Source of the DNA: Gymnopilus junonius
Taxonomy: Eukaryota > Basidiomycota > Agaricomycetes > Agaricales > Galerinaceae
Length of the DNA stretch: 64,000 nt
Direction: 5' to 3'
Assembly (NCBI GenBank): GCA_015501075.1
Contig: JADNYJ010000056.1
Location: 1 to 64,000, forward strand
Position 1 is the stretch's first letter. Each line of letters opens with the position of its first letter. The position numbers and the translations under genes were made by a program. Shown here piece after piece: positions 33,879 through 45,266 of this stretch. The notes under the pieces were generated by a model, which worked only from the letters and a program-made list of their open reading frames with translations, had not been told where the DNA came from and did no database searches.

Positions 33879-35320
33879 GGACTAATTGTTCATTCACCTA
33901 TATAAGTCCTCGCAGATGTGGACCAGGTACTGGAGACAGCGAATAGATCTGCAAGGAAAGTGTTGCTTTGTGTGTGTGGCGTGGTACGGTTGTGCGAGTG
34001 TTGCAAGCTGAAAAAGGGAACTATCGACGTTTTGGGGGGGAGATTTTAATCGTTATTTTTCGTAGAACGGATTTGGAGAGGACATTGGGCAATGTAAGTA
34101 CATGTTAGTCGGAAGATTTTCGTGTCTTTAGAGCATAGCTGTTTAGACGCTCATTTTAGTGTTTGCATTTCTTTAGTGGCAGGTTAATGGAAATTGCTTA
34201 CCTCATCGCTTATGAGTTGGATGAGCTCTGGCGCGAGTGACAGGAGCGGTGACTTGAGATCCCAGAGGAAGGTTACTCAAACATGTGTAAAAGAAGACGG
34301 GGTGTGAGTTTTGGACGTCGATACTTTTATATACTTACTACTCAGGGGGCTATGCACTCAGCAGCGGGGCATTGACGTGATACTATTTATAGCGTTTCTT
34401 TCTTCATTGCTTCTTCAGCTATTTTGACCTGGGAAGCCAGAATTCCTGAGTTGACTCGAACGATGCGATATCTGCTGTAGCGGCAAGTGTAAGTATTTCC
34501 TTCAAAACACGGTCCAATTAAGCGACCCCCGGAGTCCTGTTTTTCACGTCACGTGAGTGCGCGTGTCAGAGCAGAGTCATGCACATTGCAGACGTCTGCC
34601 CTTCTCCATATTCAGCGCCGATTCATAGGAAATGAATAACAGGAATGAAGCGTAACGAGATAAGGTGATGACAATGGAGATTCCTTGAACAAAAAAGCCA
34701 AACGAGATAACAATCTGGCGGCAGCACCGAGATTCAAAGGAATCGTTATCGGACATACTAAATTGACGAAAAAGAAAGAAGACTTAAAACAATGAGTATG
34801 TATGTATGTATGTACGTATTCAGTTCAAAAAAAGAGATGGAAGCAAGTCAAGTCAAATCATGGTCATGGTCATGGTTGGTTGGTGGGGGTGCATGATGAA
34901 AACGTTTTCACTAAAATCAGATCGTAAGGATTTAGGTAAAAGAGTAAAAAAAGAAAAGGCATAACTAAGGGGGAAAAAGAAAAGGGGGGAAGGAGGGAGG
35001 GGGAAAAGCCAAGAGCTAAAAGCTAAAAGCGAAAGGACATTTCAAAAATCATAGGGTTACGATTCATCCACGAATTCATTCCATTCATGTCGTGTCGCTT
35101 CTCGTCTGATCGATCATCTTGCACCAACAACAAGACTGCATACCATGAAGCACCACAGCACGCTGACAACGCTGACAAGAGGACTAGCGCATTAACGCCC
35201 GTCCCGTCCTGTTTCCTTGCCTTCCTTTACACCAAAAAAATAACAATGATAATCCATCACCAAAAAAAAACCAGCTGCGCCTCCCCCCCCTCCCCGGTCG
35301 CCCGGTCTTTCGGTCGTCCT
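33879..35320. other. Intergenic with microsatellites
   Basis: About 1.4 kb. Holds a TATG/TACG tetranucleotide repeat at about 34796-34818, a TCATGG hexamer repeat near 34858-34877 and purine-rich DNA up to the 3' end of the nucleosome assembly gene. No gene supported. Confidence 0.5.
34796..34818. repeat. Tetranucleotide microsatellite (TATG)n
   Basis: About five tandem TATG units with one G-to-C interruption, ending in TACGTATT. Confidence 0.7.
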
Positions 35321-37346
35321 TTACTGCTGCTTACACTCCTCGGGGTTCACGTTCTTCTGCCCAGCGCCGGCCTTTCCGCCCCTTCCCGCAACTCCGCCAC
35401 GTCGGCGGACTGGAACGTCGTCTTCAGATTCCGATTCCTATTAAACGTGGAAGAGAAAGGAAGGAGGAGGATGTTAGTAAGAAGATTGGAAACGCAAAAG
35501 AGAATGAAGATAGGGAGACGGGTAGGACGGGAAAGGGAAAGGGAAAGTAGGGGCAAGAGGGTTACTACTCACGTCCTCGAATCGGTCCTCGTCATCCTCT
35601 TCTTCTTCGAGGTCAAAGTCGTCATCGTCGTCCTCTTCCAGCATCTCGTACTGGAGAGCCTTGCCGGTGAAGTAGTCAATAGCGCGGGGGATGATCTAAA
35701 AAGCAACAGGAACGTCATTATCAGTATCGTAAGTCAACACAACCGACAAACAAAGGAAAAGGAAAAAGAAAAAGCAAGATGAGGCAGATTGATAATATAA
35801 AGCACCTTTTCCTTGAGGTCTTCGCCGATTTGATAATCCTCCTCGAGCTTCTCCTCGAGCTCTTCAAGCTCCTCTTCGTCGTAGTCACCGTTTTCGATGC
35901 CTTCTTCGGTGGGAGGAACGGGAGGAGAGAAGAAATTGAAGAAGGATCGGTTGGTCGGGCTTTACGCACAGACGGGTCCTGTTGGTGTCTAAAAGAAAAT
36001 TAGCATCACGACTAACAAAAAGAAGGATATAAATCAAACATACTCTTATTCCTCTGCTTCTTGATCTCAAACTCCTTCGTCAGGTCCTTATCCTCCTTCC
36101 ACTGAATGACCGTCCCAATCGCGCGGTCATACACAAAGTCACCCGAATAGCCCACCTCCTCCTGGTACAAATACGTCTTCTCCAGCAACTCATTATCAAA
36201 GAAATCATTCTTCTCGAACTCAAAGATGATCTTAAACCCAGGCTTTCCCTTGGTCTCTTTATCCGTCGCCGCATCGCCTTCTTTCAGGTACTGCAGCCGC
36301 ACGTCCTTGAGGTGCTTGAGCGCCTGCGCATCGCGATCGGTGATCAGCTCGTTCAGCGCGACGTGGTTCCGCAGGGATGTCAGCCAGAACTCGGGGATAC
36401 CGGATGGGGAGGGTGTGACGTCCTTGGGCAGGGGGGTGTAGTCGCCCTCTTCATCTTCTTCCTTGGCGGAGGCTGCTTCGCCGGCTTGGATTTCTTCCGG
36501 TGTCGCGGCGGCTTTGCCGTTGATGATGGCACTTCTGCGCTCGTAGAGAGGTTTTTGGAGTTCGAGGTACTATGGATGAAAGACAATGAAAGGAGGTGTT
36601 AGTACAGTGAAAAGTACGATGAGGACATGGGGATAAGACAAGATGAAAAGATTTGCCGAGGTAATCGGGACGTAAAATATGTACATCCGGTGCGAAACGT
36701 GGGCCAGAGCATGGGGTGAAAACACGTAAAAGTCCGACAGTTGATAAGAAATCGATTAATTCACGATGAAAAGCTCGTGAAACAATGAATATCACAGTCC
36801 ATCGGGATTTACAGATGGTGTCCTCCAACATTTTCCGAAGAAAGGAGGAAAAATCCAGGAACGATAGATCATCCTGATCGTCGAGGTGAAATCGATCAAG
36901 GAGAATCATAGGCACACAAACGACAGAAAACCACAAAGAAAAAAAGCAAAGAAAAAAATGAACGCAAGAAAACACACCTTCTTCTCCAACTCCAAGCACT
37001 CCTTTTTGTACTGCTGGTGCAGTTCATTCTGCTTGACCTGAACTCCCTTGAGAGCCTCCACGTTCAACTTGATCTCAACAGGCAGACTCTCGATGTAACC
37101 CGAGCTCTTGCCCAGGAGATCTGCGAGCCTACCGTGCACCATGCCGAGCATGTGCTCCTCAATGCCAGCGAGCGGAGAAGCGTCTGTGCCTTCCTCCGCA
37201 GCGTTCTCGCCCTCGTTCTCTTCCGAGATGTCTGGGACGGTGGGTCTGGAGAGACCGAGGGCGATGGGGGCCTGGTTTAGGGGGGTATTTTGGGGAGTGG
37301 GCGCGGTGATGTCGCCAGCGCCGGAGATGGGCACGTTGGAGGACAT
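35321..37346 (-). CDS. NAP1: Nucleosome assembly protein (NAP1-like histone chaperone)
   Basis: Histone H2A-H2B chaperone of the NAP/SET family. ATG 37346; exon 1 (37346-36978) gives the N-terminal dimerisation helix ([27 protein letters not shown]). After a long 408-nt intron (36977-36570) comes [86 protein letters not shown]. The protein ends with a highly acidic tail ([18 protein letters not shown]), an RG-rich stretch and NPEECKQQ at TAA 35321, all family hallmarks. Odd: two single-base deletions appear close together (about 35966-35972 and 35946-35950) in the conserved [15 protein letters not shown] segment. Both flanks are strongly conserved, so the gene is likely functional in the organism. 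Confidence 0.9.
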
Positions 37347-38702
37347 TGTAGTAGGAAGAAAGAGAAAAAAAGGGTAAAGAAAAGAAAAGAAAAAGAGGCC
37401 GGTGATCATCACGATCGCACTCCATCTGGCGGAGCTTCGGTTTTCGCCGGGCACGTGGCACTTCTCTTCCTTCCTTCCAGCACCATAATGGTCGCCACAA
37501 AATGCCTCGGGACATGAAATTCGCTCTCTAGGTGTACGGATATGCTGGAATGCTGGCAGTGGAGGGACATGGAGTGAGGATGTGCCGCGATCTGCATTGA
37601 GAAGAGAAGCAGACTGAAGTATTTTCCAATCCGCAGATCTATAACTGCTGGAGTGCAATACGACCGCATGCCTTGTGCACGTTCTTCTGCTTTCTATGGT
37701 CTCGCCATAATTATGTTCCTTCAACCTGATTATCTCTTTTCACTTTCCTTTTATTTTGTTATGGAATTTTCTCGTTATTTTGACACAGGTATCAGTAGCA
37801 TATCCCCGAGTCCTATTCGACGATCATCCATACGTCATGGTTTGTGCACCGATTCAACACTTCCTCTTGAAGCGCATGGCGATCTATGACTGTAGAGAAT
37901 TTTCTGAACCGAATGGGACTCGAGGCATTTCTTGCTGCTGTGCTACTGATATGCAACCCTCTTTGCGGCGAATACTCGATCTCCAATTCAAGTTATAGAA
38001 ACACATTATTGTATATCCATATCTGACATCGATGAAGGTACACCCCAAATACCTACTGGACCCCTATCAATTACCAGAACGCCCCTCTGTCGTCATATCT
38101 GGTGATTTTACACATGTAATTCTCATCGTCGCCACCAGTGGTGCTCACTCTTCTAATTGAAGAACAATATTGTCTTTATCGCCCCTTCGATGTCTCTCCT
38201 AATGAAATCCATCTGACAACAATTACTTTGCATCGCAGACCTTTCTTTTGAATCTTGTTAGAGCTCTTCTGGCCAGTGATCAAATTGGGTATTAGCACTT
38301 GCTGCCAGGCTAAAGTATAGGCCCTACCCCATTCTCCCTTTACCTTCATTTTTGACAACGTATTTCTCTAGCCTCTTATCTCTTACTTCATTCAGTGAAA
38401 GCTTAGCTTACCCAAAAACGCACACATCGACATTCTATAATCCATTTCGAGGAGACACTTTATGTGCTTGTCATTCGGTGTTGTATCCCATTGGAAGATT
38501 ATGCATCTTGATAGCCAATAGTGCCAAACAATGTCTGGATAACCTAGAGGGTACGATGATTGAATTCTCTACTCGTGTATAGCATCTAAGAATAACCGCA
38601 GGACAAAAATAGGCTATGTACATGGACGTGGCGCGATGTCAGCACTGGCGCACTGCTCATCACCCTTCTCCCAACAGTCATCTCCCTAGGTCACCTTCAT
38701 AA
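37347..38702. other. Intergenic, divergent promoters
   Basis: Lies between the starts of the nucleosome assembly gene (-) and the membrane protein gene (+). Plus-strand ORFs at 37653-37998 and 38352-38582 lack support. Confidence 0.4.
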
Positions 38703-39787
38703 ATGTCAGCTATAATGGCAAAGATCGATAACAAAGCTGCAGTGGGTGAAGGTCAAGCAAGAGCTCCAGGACCAGATGTCAGGCAAAGCATAAACGCCCG
38801 CTGCATAGCCAGCACTGTCTTCCACTTTCTCCGACTTGAAGAGCAGCATCGCAAGACGTGTTACAGTATGTTCCTGGCCACTGACATAATTTATGAACTT
38901 CGTACTAATATGAATCATCTACCAGAGATTGCTTTCGTTTCCCATGGTCTCCAAGCTGCTCTAGAACTCTTATGGGGAGTATTCCTGGCAAAACACAATT
39001 ATGACCTTGGAAAGCACCGTGAGCATTGTTCTTGTCCTTTAATGTAAAGGAATTGAAGGATACATACATTTTAATTTAACAAGAAGAATGGATAACGTCA
39101 AATGTATATTTCATGGCAGGAGCATTCTCCCTTTGTATGATCACCATGTATGGGGTGTAAGTATGGTCCCTTCGTATTCTCAAACAAATCTTTGGAGATT
39201 GAAATGGTATTTTTACCGTTTAATTGACGCTCACAGCCTTTCTTGGTATTTTGAAAAGCATAGCTTGGATGCTAGCAATATAAGGGCAAGGCAGATCAAG
39301 GACCAAAAGCATTATACTGCCAATTATGCCTGTCTTTGCCTAACTTCAAGTAAGTCCTATTCTGAATTTCTTTGCTTGTTACTTCTACCAAGCAGGACTG
39401 ATTGACAATTACCCCTTCAGCTTCACTTCTCCCTCTTTTCGATGGCTCCCTAGAACCCATATCAAACCATAATAATGCCCAAGCAGCAATAATCAACCAC
39501 ACTACCAATGAGCTCCCTCCACCCATCATCCTCTATACCCTCATTAGCTTGATATCCATTGCAGCCTTGTCAAGTCAGCATATTTTATGCTGTTTTCATA
39601 ATTTACATTGCTGATGAACTCAACTTCTATTATAATGTTAATACTAGATGCCATAGCTGCCTTCATCACTTACTGTGTACACAAACGAGATCCTGTGTGG
39701 GTTCACAAATATCATATTCCTTCTTGGATAATATGGCAGAGGGCTTTGGAGAGGTTTTGGAGAGGGGAGGGCTTTTCGATGTATTGA
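38703..39787 (+). CDS. Unknown multi-pass membrane protein, 244 aa
   Basis: Not recognised. Six exons (38703-38865, 38926-39018, 39084-39156, 39237-39349, 39421-39573, 39648-39787) sum to 735 nt; each intron is GT-AG (GTATGT, GTGAGC, GTAAGT, GTAAGT, GTCAGC) and the frame holds throughout, which is good evidence for a real gene although no long ORF marks it. The protein shows three hydrophobic segments: IAFVSHGLQAALELLWGVFL, SNVYFMAGAFSLCMITMYGV and PIILYTLISLISIAALSNAI. The C-terminus is basic and aromatic (VHKYHIPSWIIWQRALERFW), probably cytosolic. No signal peptide at the N-terminus. Intron 1 is in frame and stop-free, so the longer unspliced form also reads through. Confidence 0.6.
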
Positions 39788-40967
39788 ATATTAGTAAGTA
39801 ATGACAACAATTAAGCTGTTATAAGGATGGCATCTAAAGGACCTTCAGACTTCAGACTCTGTGCATACTGTACACCATATTGCTCTTGTTGAATACTTTT
39901 TAATCTCTTTCATTTTACAGTGGCACACACTGCCATCTTGAGCAGGGAGGTATTTCAAAGTCCGCAGCTTCATCTGGGGTCTTTCTACTGCTGACGGCTG
40001 TTAATCCATGAGATTACTGGTCTACCCTGCCCAGAAAAATATCACGCCCCTTCCAGGGATGAGCGGCCAGTGTAGGCTTGCTTAATACGATAGAATTCTA
40101 AATTGCGTATGCGTGATCCTCTGCCATGAACTCTGCCTGCCTGAGGGATTAATTTGGCATCAAGTTTGATATCAGCCGCTGTTGGTACTTAGAGTAAAAG
40201 GAAGAGCACCCTCGAGGAAACTTTTAACTCCGCACGGAATCCCGTAAATAGAGTACATAGGTCTTGATTTTGTTCTTCGGGCCCGGGGTATTGAACCCTT
40301 TCCAAGTAAATGTATTTGAATTAATCCCAGTCATCCTGAATCAAAGAACGTTTTTCAAATTCAATGCCTGGATTAAAATGTTAGCATGCAGCTACTCTGT
40401 ATGTACTCTACTATCAAGTAGCCAAATGATCTATGTTTAAGACGGAACAGTAGAAGCACCGTTTCCATTTTTCAGACCAAAAAAATAATCGAGCGCGGTC
40501 AGGTTGGATAAGATACGTAATGAGGCAGTACAATTTCACAGCTGCCCACCGAGCCTCAGCCTAAACAGGACAGCCACAATCAGGGGAATTTCCGCGGTAC
40601 TCACAGGAATGGACAATGGAATATTCTAGATGTAGTGTCGCTTGAAATTAAAGGAACTGGGCATCACCCAATGGAAAAGGAGTCTCGGACAGTAAGGAGA
40701 ACCATTGGCATTAAAGAGAACCAGTATTCAATGAAGAGATAATTACATCCCTACTTAAAAATACAACACAACGCTAGTGTAGTAATTATACAGATAATGT
40801 TATGCAAAAAGAAAGCACGGCGATATAACAGTGGTAACGAGATAGTGGAGAAAACAAAGTGAGGCAGAAAGTGTACATGTAAACTAGAACACAATGCGAA
40901 CCGAAAGCAAATACGCGCGACTGAGCATAAGCCGCCGACGTCGTGTGATGGGATGCGCCCCACTTAA
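39788..40967. other. Intergenic, nothing recognised
   Basis: Convergent 3' flanks, AT-rich. Minus-strand ORFs at 40751-40971 are short, hydrophobic and unsupported. Confidence 0.4.
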
Positions 40968-41877
40968 TCACCAGAGAGCAGGTGGGAGTGGTTCGTGGAA
41001 AATGATGGACTCCCCGTCATCACTATCGACCTTCACAGAAAACATGCGTAAGCCCATGTCGATCAATGGGACAGAGGCAATGGTGTTGTCAAGGACCAAC
41101 TTCTGGAGTCCATGAAAGGGCTCGAGGTACCTCAGAAGCTGATTTTCTAATTCGATTTGTTCGCCCGACCCAGATGTTGTATATCGAAGCTGACCGGTCT
41201 GCTGAGCTCGAGAGATTTCAAACCGGGGATCTTCTTGAGAGCCTCTATGATCTGACCCATGTCGCTCGGAAATTCCACAGGCAACACAACCATTCCCAGT
41301 CCGACGCCATGGGCAAAACCTTTTTAAGCAACTGAGCGATAACCTGCTTGCTTGCCAGAAATGCTGCTGGGTTTCTCGGAGGCAAAAGGACCAGAGCGTT
41401 GAGGTCTCCTGGAAGAAAGTAGAAAATATTGGAGTTGGTTCGAAGGGTGTCCAGGCAGATGGAGACAGAGGACAAATTGAGCGGGTGGAAAATGCCAATT
41501 TCGTTATAAAAGAGTGTCGAAATCTGGACACCGTTCCCACTGTCAGAGATAGTATAGAGCGTGGCAACAAAGCCAGATAGGATGCTTTGTATTAGTTGCT
41601 GCCGCGTACTAGTCCACGCGGCACTGTCAGCCACGAGGTACACAAAGTCCGGATGAGGAACAAGGTCTCCGCTCTTTAAAAAAGCATGAATGCCTTCTAT
41701 GTCTGCGTCTTTCGTGTTTCTTCCTAGTTTTATTTCGATGCGCCTATACGATCTCAAGCTCGGACGTTCCTCGAGCTCAAAATCCTCGACGGCGTCTGAA
41801 TTCCTTACGCTGACAATCGGAAGGCCGAACGTTAAAGTCGTGTTCATGCTGGTAAGCGATGCGGCAGGAGACTGCAT
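40968..41877 (-). CDS. Unknown F-box/LRR-like family protein with two frame breaks
   Basis: ATG 41877, stop TGA 40968. The first 190 residues form one open frame (MQSPAASLTS...AQLLKKVLPM). Coding-like sequence continues in the next frame (VGLGMVVLPVEF...LKKIPGLKSLELSRP) and then in the third (IELENQLLRYLEPFHGLQKLVL...PLPPALW) to the stop. Each change equals one missing base (about 41303-41310 and 41161-41180). An alternative for the second is an intron with donor GTTTGA and acceptor TTAG. The segment LPPRNPAAF...LPVEF resembles the product of 8282-9127. Leucine-rich, no signal peptide or membrane segment. Function unknown; either a recently inactivated gene or one affected by consensus errors. 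Confidence 0.5.
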
Positions 41878-42515
41878 TTTTGATTGACTGGATCAACTGG
41901 AAAACGAGGGCGAAATGTGGAGGTGGAGGGTGCTAGAGACTATGAGTGCTTTACTTTAACCTTATGCAATCCTCTGGTTTGCTTGTAGCTTCGCTTAACA
42001 ATGAAGCAAATGCATATTTGGCCCATCAATTTACTTTCGTCAACCATCGGAGGAGGTGAGTAATATTTTTCTGTTCATATCCTTTTTGGTCGAAGAGGGA
42101 TCGAGAACCCAAAAGGCACAGCGTTCATTCAAGTTGATGTGATCCGCACCTTTATTATGGGAATAGGATTTTAAAGGTTAACTCCAAGGATATACCGCGT
42201 TCTGGATAATCATCCCTCTCAGAAAAAAAACCGGCCTGAAATAGAGACTAGCTGGTCATCCTTCTCTTACAGCTATGAATCCTCCACGGATCAAATACCG
42301 ACTGCGTATTGGAAGCCAAAGCTCTATAGGCAGCGCAGCACAATAATCGCCCTAAATATGTCAGGACCAAAGTAATCTAATCTAAACCTGACCTAAAGGA
42401 GCATTTCATTCACAAGCAAACGACGGAAAATGCAGCTGCCAACGACTCGTTAAAATGGTCAGGCATCTAGGATGACTATTCCAGATGTAACCCTACAAGT
42501 TGAGTTCTAAAAGTC
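41878..42515. other. Intergenic, nothing recognised
   Basis: Upstream flank of the unknown minus-strand gene; no motif or repeat recognised. Confidence 0.4.
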
Positions 42516-42731
42516 TCAGTCTTCAAGGGCAAATTTGATTGCCTCCAGAATTTCCAGCGTTGAAAGGTTTCTAATTTTAGATCGAATTCCAGACGGCGGA
42601 GCTCCCAAGTGTGAACAAAGAACGCGTCGCCATGTAGCCTTCTTTATGTTTATATAATAAACCTCTCTGCCTCCTCCAGCGGAAAACAGCGCCAATCCAC
42701 ATTGAATAATAAGCCTTGATGGGAAGTCCAT
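42516..42731 (-). CDS. Possible small protein, 71 aa
   Basis: ATG-initiated open frame (MDFPSRLIIQ) ending TGA 42516. The second half has a protein-like, amphipathic composition (ATWRRVLCSHLG, STLEILEAIKFALED). No homology recognised, no introns, and it sits just beyond the 3' end of the cytosine deaminase. It could be a fragment of a larger decayed gene or chance. Confidence 0.25.
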   Translation of the reverse strand: MDFPSRLIIQCGLALFSAGGGREVYYINIKKATWRRVLCSHLGAPPSGIRSKIRNLSTLEILEAIKFALED

Positions 42732-42883
42732 GCAAATTCATCGGCTTCATGTGTTATGGAACTGCGGACTCGATAACAGGTCTAATTACTTTCTCAGTGC
42801 CGGCTTGCGGTGCTGCCTCTTGAGAACAAGAGCACTGGCACTTGGTGGGTCAATTCGCAGAGGAAGCAGACCAAATCCATGAC

Positions 42884-43536
42884 TCAATTCGTTAATTCTC
42901 CTATATCCTCATCCCATTCCTGCAGAAGAAAAATAGTAAGGCAGGACAGGCGACAGGAAGTAAGGGGACTGACTTGCGGCTTTTCAGATATGAATTTCTT
43001 CATCAAATCTTTGCATTCCGCATTATCAACTACAATAATATCAACGCCCCGACTCTGAAGTAATGCCTCGTCGCCCTTGAAGGTTTGGTTTTCCCCAATA
43101 ATGAGGCGTGGAATCTTGTAAAGAGAAATCGCACCGGAACACATGCTGCATGGACTACGAGCGCCGTTGCGAATGTCATTTGGTAGGCAAAAATGCGAGG
43201 CTTTACCTCAGTGTAGTGTACTAGTTAATGCTGGATTTTCGTAAATAATTTAATCATCATAAATGGGCTCACAATAGTAGCGCGACGGTAGGTGTCTGCT
43301 TTAAGACGACCAGCATTCTCCAGGGCAGAAATTTCTCCGTGCAGAGTTGGAGAAGAATTTTGGATCCGTTGATTGTGACCGGAGCCGAGCACTTTGTAGC
43401 CATTGGGTTCGGCTTCGTCCAAGATGAGTAAGGCAGATCCAATAGGTATTCCGCCTTGTTCAAAACTCTTTCTGGCTTCCGCAAGAGCGATTTGCATTCC
43501 GTAATCGTCAACGGTTCTCCAGTCAATTGTCGGCAT
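42884..43536 (-). CDS. FCY1: Cytosine deaminase
   Basis: Zinc-dependent cytosine deaminase (cytosine to uracil, pyrimidine salvage; also converts 5-fluorocytosine). Exons 43536-43273, 43220-43207, 43154-42974 and 42919-42884 sum to 495 nt, 164 aa, close to the yeast enzyme (158 aa). Motifs: GGIPIGSALLI, zinc and proton-shuttle motif LHGEISALENAGR (His and Glu), second zinc motif SPCSMCSGAI (both Cys), then IPRLIIGENQTFKGDEALLQSRGVDIIVVD and the C-terminal EWDEDIGE. The 14-nt exon 2 is required to bring TTLS next to PCSMC and keeps frame. The in-frame upstream extension to 43581 starts at a non-ATG codon, so 43536 is the start. No frame break seen. Confidence 0.93.
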
Positions 43537-43843
43537 CACCAGAGCACTCAGAAATGGATAAAGCAAGAACTTGAAAAGCACAGGTAAGGTTTTCGGATTT
43601 CAGATTTAAGACAAAAAATATGAAGTTGAAAAGGTAGGAAAATGATTCAGAGAAGCGGAACTCACGGAAGCAAAGGCTTTTGATGTTGAGGAAGGTGTGT
43701 GAACTCTGTCACATGTGTGGGTCTGTCACCGATGTCACTGATGGGCTTGGCGATCCCGCCCATGTTTGTTGCCACGAATCCATGATGATCATTCTTTTAT
43801 TATGTTTTCTGGCAACTTGACCCTTCTATGATCCTTCTAATGT
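43537..43843. other. Short intergenic stretch upstream of cytosine deaminase
   Basis: Upstream flank and probable promoter of the deaminase, bounded by the hAT element's target site. No clear TATA recognised. Confidence 0.4.
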
Positions 43844-43851
43844 ACTTGTTT

Positions 43852-44970
43852 GTTGTCACCGGAGTGAGGCGAGGCGAGTGCGAGGTGGTAACTCGGACTA
43901 ACTCGAACTACCAGGTTGACAACGAGTTGCACTCGCATGAACTCGCGAGTTCGGTCACTTCCGGTGATGGTTTTTGCAGGGCTTTTGGCTAATCAGATAG
44001 CCATGATTAAGAGTAGATTACATAGATCGTCGAGTACATGATAGTACAGCATATTATATGGTATATGCAGAAGATTGATGTTTCAGAACTAATTAGATGT
44101 AGAGTTACTATTCTTAATTAATTGATTAAGTGCCTCAAATTGTCCTGCAGCCATAAGCTCGTCAATTGCAGTCTCAGTGATGTTTCCTGAGATGGTATAA
44201 TCTGCTTCCCTTTGCAATCAGGTCATTGACAAAGGAAAGTCTGCTTGATTGGTAAGAGAACTTTAGGACTTGAAGGGCCTCTAAAAGTTCTGTGAAATCC
44301 AGTTCCTGCGCAAGGTACATGTTTCCTTGCTCAATAAAAAAAACTCTCTCGAATGAGATGGAAGATGCTTGAGCCGGAAGAACCTCCATTGCAACTCAGA
44401 AGAGGAATGGGTATTCGTGCTCATTGACCTGGTTAATGTTAAGTAAAATAAATTTCTTATATCTGGTATCATAAATGGAGTCACTCACTGACCAGAACTG
44501 AACAATATTGACCATGCCTGAGTCCTCGAAAGAGCTGAGAACACCGGCTGCTTCATATCTGATCAATTCCCGCTCCACAACCAGTTTATCTTCAGCTAGC
44601 TCTGGGGCTTTCCATTTTATATGTTTTGTGGCTTGCCTAGTCTCCGAAAAATGTGGTTGTACAACTTGTACTGCAAGTTTTCACCAGCAACGAGATCAGA
44701 TTTATATTGCGTTGTTAGGCACATTGATTCTATATATTCGACAGCGAAATTGAGCTACGGAGGGGAGGGAGGAGGAAGGAGCGAGAACATCATGGTTTGG
44801 CGCTTGCATACGCGCTCTCAAGACGCGTGCGCGACTCAATCACGTGTATGACTTTGCACCAACTCGACCCAACTCGCCGAGTTACGCCGGATCAACTCGT
44901 TGTCACCGAGTTGGTTCGAGTTAGTAACTCGTCGGTGCGAGACTCGAGGTCAACTCACTCCGGCGACAAC
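43852..44970. mobile_element. hAT-type DNA transposon relic, 1.12 kb
   Basis: The ends are long imperfect terminal inverted repeats: the left end reads GTTGTCACCGGAGTGAG and the reverse complement of the right end GTTGTCGCCGGAGTGAG. Similarity continues for about 100 bp, through ACTAACTCGAAC and GACAACGAGTTG. Subterminal ACTCG motifs occur many times on both sides, as is usual for transposase-binding sites in hAT elements. Flanking 8-mers ACTTGTTT (43844-43851) and ACTAGTTC (44971-44978) agree at six of eight positions, fitting an aged 8-bp target duplication. The interior carries a decayed transposase C-terminus on the minus strand. It is too short for a full transposase, so non-autonomous. 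Confidence 0.75.
44174..44640 (-). pseudogene. hAT transposase C-terminal dimerisation domain remnant
   Basis: Minus-strand fragments in shifting frames: VERELIRYEAAGVL, VNIVQFW, VNEHEYPFLF, AMEVLPAQASSISFERVF, SKETCTLRRN and LLEALQVLKFSYQSSRLSF. The order and the (S)FERVF...SKETCTLRRN...LEALQVLKF pattern are those of the hAT family C-terminal dimerisation region. At least one stop and several frame changes make it non-functional. It lies entirely inside the inverted-repeat element. Confidence 0.75.
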
Positions 44971-45266
44971 ACTAGTTCGCATGCCGTTGCTTAAGTTTCA
45001 GAGTAACCGGCAACGAGAATTACATGCAGCTCAATTCACTCTCTCTGTCGTTACCGCATGCTTAGCCCGCGACCTTCATCAAACTCAGCCCTTCATGGCG
45101 AAGCACTTTAAAGAAACGTTGCCGTCAAAATGGCATTATTCCCTCCCTTTTTTTCCGTTCCTCTTCGTTCGCCTTTCCTTTCTTTACTCTCTTTTTTCCT
45201 TTTTTCCTAGCCCTGGGTGGCCCATTTCTTTCATTTCTATTTCTTGAGGATCCTTTAAGCATCGTC

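Noticed and set aside
35087..35782. 231-codon plus-strand ORF
   Set aside because: Lies antisense to the acidic C-terminal exons and 3' flank of NAP1; its Lys/Arg/Glu composition is the mirror of the purine-rich acidic codons.
36570..36977. 408-nt NAP1 intron as host of a C/D-box snoRNA
   Set aside because: A GGATGAT resembles box C but no CTGA box D at suitable spacing was found.
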